Shown: positions 7,609 to 14,953 of the stretch, piece after piece | How the letters are laid out: the number at the start of each line of letters is the position of its first letter | Numbering within the stretch: the first letter of the stretch is position 1 | Virus record (IMG/VR): IMGVR_UViG_3300032242_002798 | Coordinates: 1 to 24,686 of that record | Strand: one strand, 5' to 3' | DNA: 24,686 bases | Source: a virus | The notes under the pieces: model-generated | What the model saw: the letters and a program-made list of their open reading frames with translations, nothing else | The model's database searches: none | Told to the model about the DNA's origin: nothing | Program-made: the position numbers and the translations under genes

Positions 7609-8289
7609 TTATATTTGGAATTTTTTTGGGACGCCCGGCAAGATCCTTCCATCAAACTGATTTCTATAAGGACCTGCTAAGTCGTTATAATGTAAAAATA
7701 CCTGTGCGTGGTTCAACCCTTTGAATGCTTCTCTCCAGTGATCTAATTCACATCCCCTATAGATAATCATATCTCCAGGTTCCATATTAACCGGAACTCC
7801 GTCAACTTCTGGGTGTGCCGCACTTTCGATAAACATAGGCCAGTTGTAAGTTTTTTTCTCTTCTTCTGATAAATTTGAAACGTTGTATCCTAAACATAGG
7901 GTTGTACTAATTTCGCAACTATCGCGATCACTATGCCGTTTTAGTACTTCGCCGTGTTGATAATATCTCCAGTATGAATAGTTTGGACTTAGTTCTAATC
8001 CTGTATACTGTTGCATGATTTCATGGCTAGCGGTTAACAGAGTATCCATCATTGCATCGCCATAACAGCCATAGCTAATAGGAGCCTGTTCGTCTCCAAA
8101 TGCACCGTCCCAGTCTGCATTATAAGAGGCTTTGTCATATTGCGATTTGAAGTCCATTGCACGAACTTTTGTCGTAGCATACCGATACAGCAAACCGGCC
8201 ATGTTGGCATCTAAAAATTTTCTTATCACTACATATCTATTTTTTTGAAAATAATTTTGTATATTTTCTATAATTGCTAAATCTTCCAT
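7609..8289 (-). CDS. 2OG-Fe(II) oxygenase
   Basis: The product has 226 residues. YSYWRYYQHGEVLKRHSDRDS at 105-124 supplies the iron motif HxD (H119, D121), EPGDMIIYRG at 170-179 is the usual strand before the distal histidine, and H184 in LDHWRE completes the facial triad; K190 or R186 may contact 2OG. The double-stranded beta-helix order is intact, so it should be active. The ribosome site GGAG overlaps the end of the upstream gene. Third gene of the cassette. Hydroxylation or oxidative modification of an unknown substrate is inferred from the fold. Confidence 0.85.
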   Translation of the reverse strand: MEDLAIIENIQNYFQKNRYVVIRKFLDANMAGLLYRYATTKVRAMDFKSQYDKASYNADWDGAFGDEQAPISYGCYGDAMMDTLLTASHEIMQQYTGLELSPNYSYWRYYQHGEVLKRHSDRDSCEISTTLCLGYNVSNLSEEEKKTYNWPMFIESAAHPEVDGVPVNMEPGDMIIYRGCELDHWREAFKGLNHAQVFLHYNDLAGPYRNQFDGRILPGVPKKFQI

Positions 8290-8290
8290 T

Positions 8291-8848
8291 TTATCTCCAG
8301 TTTTCTGTGCTGAAAAAAAACACTTGTGTTAGTCTTCCAGTCTTGACATCATTTCCAAATCCAGGAACCATACTCCTGTGATATAACACACCTTTAAAAA
8401 GTATAAGTCTATTATAAATATTGCCTACAGTTGTGACAGGATCCCAATTTTCTATTTCATTATCTTGTATTTCATCTTTTAAATTAGGACCTCGATAAAA
8501 TACACCTGTATCTTTATATCTTAAAATCATAGTTCCAGAATTTAGTGGAGCATCAGGAGTTAGATATAGTATGCCAGACCATTCTTCACCATCGGTGTGT
8601 ACCCAACTTACATCCCCCTCTAAGCATAATTGAAATCTTGGTCCGCCTGCAAGATCAAAATCTACAGTTTTTTTACCTATAATATTTTCAATTTTTGCTT
8701 GGAGATAATTTCTATACCCATCATCGACAGGCGCACTACGCATACCGGGATAATTGCCTGGTCTGTCAAATTTTATATTCATCGCCGATTCTCTTACAAG
8801 ATCAGGATTTTCTAAAAAATTATCAACAACTATTGTAGTAACATTCAT
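8291..8848 (-). CDS. DUF6445-like 2OG-type oxygenase
   Basis: The product has 185 residues from the ATG at 8848, one base after the upstream stop. A TTG at 8869 would extend it by seven residues but leaves too little space after GGAG. The N-terminal VVDNFLENPDLVRESAM and GNYPGMRS at 31-38 are typical of the DUF6445 family, often met near tryptophan halogenases in bacteria. WVHTDGEEWSGILYLTP at 82-98 gives H84 and D86; distal H157 in LYHRSM and R172 complete a 2OG-Fe(II) site. Co-occurrence with a halogenase here repeats that known bacterial association. Substrate unknown. Confidence 0.8.
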   Translation of the reverse strand: MNVTTIVVDNFLENPDLVRESAMNIKFDRPGNYPGMRSAPVDDGYRNYLQAKIENIIGKKTVDFDLAGGPRFQLCLEGDVSWVHTDGEEWSGILYLTPDAPLNSGTMILRYKDTGVFYRGPNLKDEIQDNEIENWDPVTTVGNIYNRLILFKGVLYHRSMVPGFGNDVKTGRLTQVFFFSTENWR

Positions 8849-8849
8849 G

Positions 8850-9605
8850 TTAGACAAAAGGTTGCCCAAGACTCCACAGTACTAAACTGTATCGTGTGCC
8901 TCTAGTAACAGGTGTTACACAATGGTCTAAAAAGCTAGGAAATACAACAATACTACCCTGTGGGCGAATTTCCTCGCATTCGTAAAATTGATCACGTTCA
9001 ACGTGACGTCCAAAATCAAACTTAAGATTGCCTCCGTCGTAGTCGCCCGGTGCATTAAGATTAAGTGTTAGAGAAATTTTTCTAACTTTGCCAACCATCT
9101 GACTAGTAGTAACCCATCCTTGCGGTAATTTTCCATCTTCTTTTGGTAATTCTGGGTGTACACCGTAGATATAACGCTTATAAGCAGACGGACGATCACT
9201 TCCTCCGTCTTTGTGCCAACTATAAAATCCGCTTGGATCATACACTGTAAATTGAAAACTTTCACTAAAATCCCATTGCCAATTCCATCCAGCTTTAAAA
9301 TTAGCTTCGTGTACATACGGATGGATTAAATCATACAACCATTGTTCATTGAGCCACGTAACTTTACTGTCTCGAACATAAACATTATCTACGCCCTCTG
9401 CTTTTAGAGTTTGCATCGATGCTTCGCCTTGAGGCTGAGCATCAGGCCGGGCACCTTTTTGCATCTCACCATAAGTATAAGCTTCTACATTCCTACCCTC
9501 GGACTTTTGTTTCTCAATCTTTTCGAGACCAAGATCGATAATTCGCTGGCAAGTTTCTGGTGGAATTGCTTCTTTAAAAAAATAATATTGATTTGTCAGT
9601 TGCAT
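8850..9605 (-). CDS. PKHD-type prolyl-4-hydroxylase-like 2OG-Fe(II) oxygenase
   Basis: The product has 251 residues. SFQFTVYDPSGFYSWHKDGG at 116-135 gives iron ligands H131 and D133; FPSFLDHCVTPVTRGTRYSL at 222-241 gives distal H228 and the 2OG-binding R238, and GGNLKFDF is the expected strand between them. This is the layout of PiuC/PKHD-type hydroxylases and of the prolyl-4-hydroxylase-like genes widespread in marine T4-like phages. It is the first gene of the cassette, with AGGGA before the ATG at 9605 and a late promoter 26 nt upstream. Activity is likely since all ligands are present; whether the substrate is peptidyl proline is not shown. Confidence 0.88.
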   Translation of the reverse strand: MQLTNQYYFFKEAIPPETCQRIIDLGLEKIEKQKSEGRNVEAYTYGEMQKGARPDAQPQGEASMQTLKAEGVDNVYVRDSKVTWLNEQWLYDLIHPYVHEANFKAGWNWQWDFSESFQFTVYDPSGFYSWHKDGGSDRPSAYKRYIYGVHPELPKEDGKLPQGWVTTSQMVGKVRKISLTLNLNAPGDYDGGNLKFDFGRHVERDQFYECEEIRPQGSIVVFPSFLDHCVTPVTRGTRYSLVLWSLGQPFV

Positions 9606-9630
9606 AGATAGTCCCTAAATTAGTTGCTAT

Positions 9631-9638
9631 TATTTATT
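9631..9638 (-). promoter_or_regulatory. Putative late promoter of the halogenase/oxygenase operon
   Basis: On the minus strand this reads AATAAATA, ending 26 nt before the hydroxylase ATG. It predicts a leader of about 20 nt containing AGGGAC as ribosome site. It is the only such element seen ahead of the eight-gene run, implying late expression of the cassette. Confidence 0.55.
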
Positions 9639-9670
9639 ATGGCGTATTTTTACCGTAAACAAATATGATT

Positions 9671-10120
9671 CTAGATTAAATCTACTAGATCAAATACTGT
9701 TTGCAATTTAGTACGAATAGTTTTTGAACTAAAACTATTTCTTAATCCCTGATGCAAAGGTTTAGGAGTACGATCCATTGTAGCCCACGCCCACCCCTGG
9801 TGTTCATCACTTAGTACAGGAACGAATTCTGTGTCAATCACGCACAAGTAGGTATGAAAGTTGAACACACGATCGTTGCTCACAAACGTTTCTAAAGGAA
9901 TAGTTTTGATTATTTTGGGATGACTACTGATTTCTTCAGTAATTTCACGCTGTAGTCCCTGCCAAGGTGTTTCGCCTGTGACATTAGTACCGCCTACTAA
10001 CCCCCAAGTACCTTCATGTTTTCCTGTGGCCTTTTGTAGCAGTAGAAAACGTCTTGTAGATTTGGCATAAAATAATGCTCCACTACAGACTATTTGTTCT
10101 TTTACAGTATGATTTTCCAT
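9671..10120 (-). CDS. NUDIX hydrolase
   Basis: The product has 149 residues. The NUDIX box spans 44-66: G44, five residues, E50, seven residues, then REITEEIS (R58, E59, E62, E63), with Ser at the usual Gly near the end. The preceding KHEGTWGLVGG is the typical lead-in, similar to GDP-mannose mannosyl hydrolase and MutT-like phage enzymes. It should hydrolyse a nucleoside diphosphate linked to another moiety, as in nucleotide clean-up, ADP-ribose or sugar-nucleotide turnover; the substrate is not determined. It overlaps the end of gp15 by 19 bases, so it belongs to the gp14-gp15 transcript despite being metabolic. Confidence 0.88.
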   Translation of the reverse strand: MENHTVKEQIVCSGALFYAKSTRRFLLLQKATGKHEGTWGLVGGTNVTGETPWQGLQREITEEISSHPKIIKTIPLETFVSNDRVFNFHTYLCVIDTEFVPVLSDEHQGWAWATMDRTPKPLHQGLRNSFSSKTIRTKLQTVFDLVDLI

Positions 10121-11571
10121 TGTGCGGCAGTATATTCACCCTCGAAGCTCTTAACCCATGAAACACCGTTCCATAGGTATTGAACTCCTGTGTATATATT
10201 CGTCTGCCATATCATAGTGTCGTGTTCTTGGTTACTGTTAAAAATAACTTGCCAAGCTGTTCCGGTATATTCTATGATGTCATTTGCATAAGCTACTAGT
10301 GGTCCCCATACTGTTGACGGGCTAGCATTTATGCTACTGCCAATATCTTCTATGATAAGATAACGCTTGCCCGCAGTCATACCTGTAGGAACATAAGTTT
10401 GCGGATTAATAATAGCATCAAATGTTCCCGGGCTGTTTGGTCTACGACTAGCCGCGGCATTATAGTGTGTAATATCTGTGCTAAGATATCCTTTACTATC
10501 AATACCGGTATTGCTAGGATACGTGTCCGGATTGTAATTAATCTGTAACAATTTCGTATCTAGACTATTAACTGCTATAGTGCCTATAACAAAATTGCCA
10601 CTGGGCTGTTGTAGATAAATCTGACTAGATCCCGCAGTATATTGCCCGGGGTATCGTTGGAATAATTCGCTCCAATCAACCGCAGTTCCAGTGCTTACAG
10701 GGATATCTAATGTAGGTTCCATGGGAACATATCCGTCTGTACCATCATATAATCTGGCCTGTCCGTTGTAGACCTGTATGGTATATCCGGTGATAGTAGT
10801 AGTTTCTGTAGCTAGTAATTGTCCGAGACTAGGAGTAGTACCGTCTGTTTGAAGTGTAGGATCTATGCCAAGTCCTTCTATATATCCTGCAGGATACGCT
10901 GTTGATCCTTGATGTATATTGCTGATAATTTTTGTAATAACACCAAGATGTTTGACCTTAACTGGAGGACTAATCCAGATAGGTGATTCTAAAGTTAAAC
11001 TAGCAACATCTATAGCTGTGTCTGTCCCTTGTGGTACTTGTCGGCTTGACCAAGTAGTATCGGTTAGATTTAGTACACTGATACTGGTCCAGTCAATATA
11101 GTTGTCTGTAGTTTGTATTTCAAGACTAGGATTAAACAAGACTAAAATCTGCTCCATGATCTGTAATTTCTGATCAGTGCTTGACGCCCAGATATCACAT
11201 TTCATTTTTAAGTTAAATGGCGTAGGCATCAAACGTTCTACAGTATAGTTACGTCCTTGTGCTGAAGTATACTTACCTGTGGTGTTGTTTACATCACGCT
11301 CGCGGAAGTGCAGTTTACCCACATAGGTTTGATCAGCTAGTCTATTACGATCTAGTTCTAAACCTGTTATATAAACTGATATGCGAGGTATGTTACTGAT
11401 AGTGTTTTCTGAATTTTGATTTAGAATACTAGCTACCTGTCGATCTGCATCACCATATGTTACAGGTACCTGATGTAGAGTACCGTCGCCATACTTGACT
11501 ACAAAGTTACTGAATACACGAATCGTCTGTGTAAGATATCGTCTTATTTGCCCGTCGTAGAAAAACTGCAT
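10102..11571 (-). CDS. gp15: gp15-like tail terminator / sheath stabiliser with C-terminal extension
   Basis: The product has 489 residues. The first ~220 follow T4 gp15: FFYDGQIRRYLTQTIRVFSN resembles YFYNSSFRRYATLMGDLFSN, followed by VPVTYG, IPRISVYI, PTPFNLKMKCDIW and MEQILVLFNP. T4 gp15 caps the tail tube and sheath and docks the tail to the neck. T4 gp15 is 272 residues, so about 220 extra residues lie at the C-terminus. These contain WGPLVAYANDIIEYTGTAW and YTGVQYLWNGVSWVK, short beta motifs shared with gp14, gp18 and the fibre protein, and may decorate the tail surface. It starts at the gp14 stop (one-base overlap). Confidence 0.85.
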   Translation of the reverse strand: MQFFYDGQIRRYLTQTIRVFSNFVVKYGDGTLHQVPVTYGDADRQVASILNQNSENTISNIPRISVYITGLELDRNRLADQTYVGKLHFRERDVNNTTGKYTSAQGRNYTVERLMPTPFNLKMKCDIWASSTDQKLQIMEQILVLFNPSLEIQTTDNYIDWTSISVLNLTDTTWSSRQVPQGTDTAIDVASLTLESPIWISPPVKVKHLGVITKIISNIHQGSTAYPAGYIEGLGIDPTLQTDGTTPSLGQLLATETTTITGYTIQVYNGQARLYDGTDGYVPMEPTLDIPVSTGTAVDWSELFQRYPGQYTAGSSQIYLQQPSGNFVIGTIAVNSLDTKLLQINYNPDTYPSNTGIDSKGYLSTDITHYNAAASRRPNSPGTFDAIINPQTYVPTGMTAGKRYLIIEDIGSSINASPSTVWGPLVAYANDIIEYTGTAWQVIFNSNQEHDTMIWQTNIYTGVQYLWNGVSWVKSFEGEYTAAQWKIIL

Positions 11572-13031
11572 TAGAAGTCCGCCTTAGGTCTGAGTGCAGT
11601 GGATAGACTTGATCTTTCTGCTTCTCTTGTGTTATATAGTGTTACACTCCACTGGCCTGTAGTAGGTATGACTTGCTGTACGCCATTGATTGTAGGTAAA
11701 TTAATTCGCAAGCAAGCACTTACTGTGCCAACTGGACTAGTATAGTTATAGGAAGTATATAAGGTTGTTGGATAATCGCTTAGTGCAAATCCTAGTGTAG
11801 TAGTACCACCTATCTTGACCACAGCATACTTGGCCACACTACCGGTAGCAAATAATATTCTTGTATTGATTACTGTGGCATTGATGGTTAGATTAACAAC
11901 ATCAGTAGCCACTTCACTGTTATAGGTGTAATTATTGTTATTGATGAAACTAGTCTTGAGTGTGCTACGAGCATCAGTTTGTGTCATATCCATTCGTACA
12001 GCATCCTCTACTTTGATCCAACTATTACCTTCGAATCTAAATAGTCTGTTAGGTAAAAAATCTGTTCGCAGATAAAAATCATTCTCTCCAGGATTATCCG
12101 GAAACTGTACACCAAACCCAAATGCGTATCCGTTAACTGGATAACCATCACCTATTAAGTAACCAGTGTAACCAGTTCGAACAGGAACGCCGGCATTTTC
12201 GTTAGCGAGATAATTTATCTGACTAGCATCTAATGATGATTCATCTGCTGTCTGCACTACAGGTTTGCCGGTAGCAGGATCTACCGCCAGTGTATAAAAT
12301 TGACGAGTTTCGTATCCGCTCTTAGGCGCATCTGCTTGACCTTGTGCCACTACTTGATTACCTACATTCAGCACTGTATTATAATTACTGAGTAACTCGG
12401 CTAGGGTACTATTAGCACCGACAATAGGATCACCGTTGCTGTCTGCTAATGGTGCATTGAATATAGATGTAAACTGTTGTTGGTTTGCTACCTTCTTAAG
12501 TTTTAGTCTGTAGAGATGAGGCATCCAGGTTGCTGAAAATCCTTCGCTTGCACGTCCCACGTCAGTAACTTGATAGTATCTAGGCAAGCTGACATTATAA
12601 TTATTCAGGGCAAAGTCATCACGCAAGTGTGGTAGTTCTAGTACATCGCCGGTAATAGGTTTACGCCCTAGTATTTTTTGTATATCGTTAATATGTACAG
12701 TCATGTAGACTGTGTCGTTTTCAATAAAGAGTCCAAATTGACTTACGTTAAAATCAATGTTTTGTACATTGTAAAGTCCACGGATTCTATAGATCTCTTT
12801 ATCGTAAGTACGATCGCGATTTTCTAAAAACAATAAATCTTGAATATTTGTTACGCTAGTATTAGCATAGTTAGGTGTAGCCGCAGTGGCGTTATCAGCA
12901 GTGGTATTAGCACCTAGGTATTTGTGCCAATAAACGTCGGTTCCGCCCACAGTGAACATCTCTGAGGCCTGGCGGTCAATGAACTTGTAGTCCTTGCCTT
13001 TTTCTGGTTTGTATAGGGATAAGCGTGGCAT
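11571..13031 (-). CDS. gp14: gp14-like neck protein with C-terminal extension
   Basis: The product has 486 residues. The N-terminal half matches T4 gp14 in order: an AxEM-type segment then GGTDVYW, QFGLFIENDTVYMTVHINDI (T4 NFGMQVNDEVTLSVNPNLF), KPITGDVLELP and YYQVTDVG. Gp14 forms the neck hexamer between gp13 and the tail terminator. T4 gp14 is 256 residues; the added ~230 residues include FPDNPGENDFYLRTDF followed by LFRFEGNSWIKVED, a recurring motif in this genome. Transcription is opposite to gp13, from a late promoter that ends only 8 nt before the ATG; no ribosome site is visible. Confidence 0.83.
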   Translation of the reverse strand: MPRLSLYKPEKGKDYKFIDRQASEMFTVGGTDVYWHKYLGANTTADNATAATPNYANTSVTNIQDLLFLENRDRTYDKEIYRIRGLYNVQNIDFNVSQFGLFIENDTVYMTVHINDIQKILGRKPITGDVLELPHLRDDFALNNYNVSLPRYYQVTDVGRASEGFSATWMPHLYRLKLKKVANQQQFTSIFNAPLADSNGDPIVGANSTLAELLSNYNTVLNVGNQVVAQGQADAPKSGYETRQFYTLAVDPATGKPVVQTADESSLDASQINYLANENAGVPVRTGYTGYLIGDGYPVNGYAFGFGVQFPDNPGENDFYLRTDFLPNRLFRFEGNSWIKVEDAVRMDMTQTDARSTLKTSFINNNNYTYNSEVATDVVNLTINATVINTRILFATGSVAKYAVVKIGGTTTLGFALSDYPTTLYTSYNYTSPVGTVSACLRINLPTINGVQQVIPTTGQWSVTLYNTREAERSSLSTALRPKADF

Positions 13032-13038
13032 AGTAACA

Positions 13039-13046
13039 TATTTATC
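13039..13046 (-). promoter_or_regulatory. Putative late promoter of gp14-gp15-NUDIX, near-leaderless
   Basis: Minus strand GATAAATA; its last A (13039) is 8 nt before the gp14 start A (13031). With T4 spacing the transcript would start about 13033, leaving a leader of one or two bases. It lies back to back with the gp13 promoter. Confidence 0.5.
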
Positions 13047-13050
13047 GATA

Positions 13051-13058
13051 GCTAAATA
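13051..13058 (+). promoter_or_regulatory. Putative late promoter of gp13
   Basis: GCTAAATA ends 19 nt before the gp13 ATG, leaving a leader of about 13 nt that carries AAGAGGAC as ribosome site. Together with the element at 13039 it forms a divergent promoter pair in a 45-bp gap. Confidence 0.45.
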
Positions 13059-13076
13059 TAGTAAGAGGACAAAAAC

Positions 13077-13865
13077 ATGGCAGATTCACTACCGTCAAGT
13101 ACCCAAAGTACATCAACTCAAGAACGTAATAAAGTGTTTGATTATGTTAAACTCATGCTGGGCGACGGTATGATAGAAGTGGAGTTAGATCCAGTACACT
13201 ACGAAATGGCCTTAGATCGCGCACTAAATCGCATGCGCCAACGTAGCCCTAACGCTGTAGAAGAAAGCTACATGTTCTTAGAATTAATACAGGACGAAAA
13301 TGAATACAGATTACCTGATGAAGTTATCACAGTCCGCCAAGTTTTTCGTAGAGCTATTGGCTCAAGAACTGGTATTGGTGCAGGCGGTACTTTATTTGAA
13401 CCGTTTAATTTAGCCTACACAAACACCTACTTGATGTCGGGTAGCATGATGGGTGGACTAGCAACCTATGATGCCTTTGCCGGCTATCAGAAACTAGTAG
13501 GACGTATGTTTGGTAGTTACATTGAATTCCTCTGGAAACCTACCACACATATTTTAAATATTTTACAACGTCCTTTTGCACAAGGTGAACAGATCCTAGT
13601 GCAGACCTATAACTATCGTCCAGATTGGGTGCTTTTACAAGATCCCTATGCCAAACAATGGTTGCGTGATTACACACTAGCAACTGCTAAAGAAATGCTA
13701 GGTGAGGCACGCTCTAAGTTTGGGTCTATATCAGGTCCGAGCAGTCCTGTAACACTCAATGGTACGGCATTGAAAAGCGAAGCTAAGGAAATGATCGAAA
13801 AATTGGACAAGGAATTAGAAATGCTAGTTCCGGGCGGATCGGGCTATTACTTCGTAATAGGTTAA
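13077..13865 (+). CDS. gp13: gp13-like neck protein
   Basis: The product has 262 residues (T4 gp13 is 309). It resembles marine T4-like neck proteins: an acidic N-terminal helix block (VFDYVKLMLGDGMIEVELDP), ALDRALNRMRQRSPNAVEES, then LPDEVITVRQVFRR, a GxMMGGLATYDAFAGYQ loop, LQRPFAQGEQ and WLRDYTLATAKEMLGEAR, ending in YYFVIG. Gp13 joins the filled head's portal to gp14. The ribosome site AAGAGGAC precedes the ATG. In T4, genes 13-14-15 are codirectional; here gp13 is transcribed away from gp14-gp15. Confidence 0.83.
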   Translation: MADSLPSSTQSTSTQERNKVFDYVKLMLGDGMIEVELDPVHYEMALDRALNRMRQRSPNAVEESYMFLELIQDENEYRLPDEVITVRQVFRRAIGSRTGIGAGGTLFEPFNLAYTNTYLMSGSMMGGLATYDAFAGYQKLVGRMFGSYIEFLWKPTTHILNILQRPFAQGEQILVQTYNYRPDWVLLQDPYAKQWLRDYTLATAKEMLGEARSKFGSISGPSSPVTLNGTALKSEAKEMIEKLDKELEMLVPGGSGYYFVIG

Positions 13866-13873
13866 AAAATATC

Positions 13874-13903
13874 TTGACCCCTGTAATAAAAGTGTTATAT
13901 ACT
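13874..13903 (+). promoter_or_regulatory. Sigma70-type (early) promoter for dNMP kinase
   Basis: TTGACC at 13874-13879 and TATACT at 13898-13903 are separated by 18 bp, the only good host-type promoter I noticed. Predicted start is near 13910, giving a leader of about 17 nt that contains AGGGG as ribosome site. Confidence 0.55.
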
Positions 13904-13920
13904 AGCACTACTTACAGGGG
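13878..13920 (+). promoter_or_regulatory. Nested inverted repeat that could sequester the dNMP kinase ribosome site
   Basis: CCCCTGTAA (13878-13886) pairs with TTACAGGGG (13912-13920); inside, AGTGTTA (13891-13897) pairs with TAGCACT (13903-13909) with one G-T. The 3' arm contains the AGGGG ribosome site ending 6 nt before the ATG at 13927. Transcripts from upstream would fold it shut, whereas transcripts from the promoter inside the repeat lack the 5' arm. It lacks a following T-run, so a terminator is less likely. Confidence 0.55.
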
Positions 13921-13926
13921 ATTCTT

Positions 13927-14607
13927 ATGATCATTGGCGTATGCGGGTTTATTGGTTCTGGCAAAGATACTATTGCCGATTACTTGACTAACTTTCACGG
14001 ATTTCGACGAGAGTCATTTGCTAACAGTCTCAAGGATGCAGTAAGTCACGTGTTTGGTTGGGACCGAACTATGTTAGAAGGCCGCACAAAACAAGCACGT
14101 GAATGGCGTGAACAAGTAGATCCATGGTGGGCTGAACGTTTGAATATGCCTAATCTTACCCCACGTTGGATCTTACAATATTGGGGCACTGAAGTATGCC
14201 GCAAAGCATTCCATGATGATATTTGGATTGCATCATTAGAAAACAAACTACGCAATAGTAAAGACGACATTGTTATTTCAGACTGTCGATTTCCTAATGA
14301 AATTAAATCAATTAAAGATGCAGGCGGCATCGTAGTACGTGTTGTCCGCGGCTCTGAACCCGAATGGTATAATATGGCTGGTCGTGCTAATTCTGGCAGC
14401 GAAATTGACAAATTAGCACTTGAACGACTTGGAGTGCATGCTAGCGAAACTGCCTGGGTTGGAACTAAGTTTGATGCAGTATTAACTAACGATGGCACTA
14501 TAGACGAGCTAATGGCTAAAGTTAAAGATCTGGTACAAGATCACCCTGCTTCCACTTCATCCCTTCCTTATGTAGAACCCGCTGGCAGTTTGCACACACA
14601 GTCTTGA
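13927..14607 (+). CDS. gp1: Deoxynucleoside monophosphate kinase (T4 gene 1-like)
   Basis: The product has 226 residues (T4 gp1 is 241). A P-loop GFIGSGKDT lies at 7-15, followed by LKDAVSHVFGWDRTMLEGRTK, RWILQYWGTEVCR and IVISDCRFPNE, all typical of phage dNMP kinases. The enzyme phosphorylates dNMPs, including modified ones in T4, feeding triphosphate synthesis for phage DNA. The final ~22 residues (from DHPAST) are low-complexity and lie antisense to the HNH gene end, so the native C-terminus may have been replaced. It has its own host-type promoter with an AGGGG ribosome site, whereas its neighbours use late promoters. Confidence 0.9.
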   Translation: MIIGVCGFIGSGKDTIADYLTNFHGFRRESFANSLKDAVSHVFGWDRTMLEGRTKQAREWREQVDPWWAERLNMPNLTPRWILQYWGTEVCRKAFHDDIWIASLENKLRNSKDDIVISDCRFPNEIKSIKDAGGIVVRVVRGSEPEWYNMAGRANSGSEIDKLALERLGVHASETAWVGTKFDAVLTNDGTIDELMAKVKDLVQDHPASTSSLPYVEPAGSLHTQS

Positions 14608-14848
14608 GATTAATGTGATGGCAGTTGTCTAGATTGCCGTCGACGTGAAAAACAGCAAATACTTCTTTGTGAACACTTTTAAATCCACATTTATCACAGC
14701 TATTCTTAATTCTATAGCCAGCGCGATGCCAACGTGCTACTCCCTTTCCGCCAAGACATAGTTCGCATTTACGTCTATAGTAAGTTCGGCCGTTCTTGCG
14801 ATAGTTAACAGCGGCAGGCCTTAGGCCGCATATACATAGTGGTCTCAT
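14522..14848 (-). CDS. HNH-type homing endonuclease, small, zinc-finger
   Basis: The product has 108 residues. CxC at 5/7, CxxC at 28/31 and CxxC at 51/54, followed by FAVFHVDGNLDN (H68, D70, N72), HINLKTVC and CANC (C85/C88), form a zinc-finger HNH nuclease of the type frequent in T4-like marine phages as free-standing homing genes. It cuts DNA near its insertion site in related genomes to spread itself. It is inserted against the flow of the neighbouring genes and its last 86 bases are antisense to the dNMP kinase tail. The ATG at 14848 lacks a ribosome site but is preceded by CTTAAATA 6 nt away. Confidence 0.82.
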   Translation of the reverse strand: MRPLCICGLRPAAVNYRKNGRTYYRRKCELCLGGKGVARWHRAGYRIKNSCDKCGFKSVHKEVFAVFHVDGNLDNCHHINLKTVCANCQRVLHKEGMKWKQGDLVPDL

Positions 14849-14853
14849 GCAAA

Positions 14854-14861
14854 TATTTAAG
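14854..14861 (-). promoter_or_regulatory. Putative late promoter of HNH gene, leaderless arrangement
   Basis: Minus-strand CTTAAATA with its last A (14854) 6 nt before the start A (14848), the T4 spacing from -10 element to +1. Confidence 0.4.
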
Positions 14862-14913
14862 CCTTTTTCGCCCCTTTTCTAGACGCTATAACTGCGCCAA
14901 AAAGTCCAAATGC

Positions 14914-14921
14914 CATAAATA
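14914..14921 (+). promoter_or_regulatory. Putative late promoter of the sheath gene
   Basis: CATAAATA ends 33 nt before the gp18 ATG at 14954, giving a leader of about 27 nt with TGGAG as ribosome site. Confidence 0.55.
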
Positions 14922-14953
14922 CATTAACAGTATGTCATCATGGAGATAACACA

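Noticed and set aside
8849-8869. TTG start at 8869 for the DUF6445-like gene
   Set aside because: GGAG is only two bases from the TTG and the extra residues are not part of the family start; ATG at 8848 directly follows the upstream stop.
13878-13920. Inverted repeat after gp13 as a simple terminator
   Set aside because: No T-run follows the 3' arm and the arm contains the next gene's ribosome site; a regulatory hairpin fits better, though weak termination cannot be excluded.
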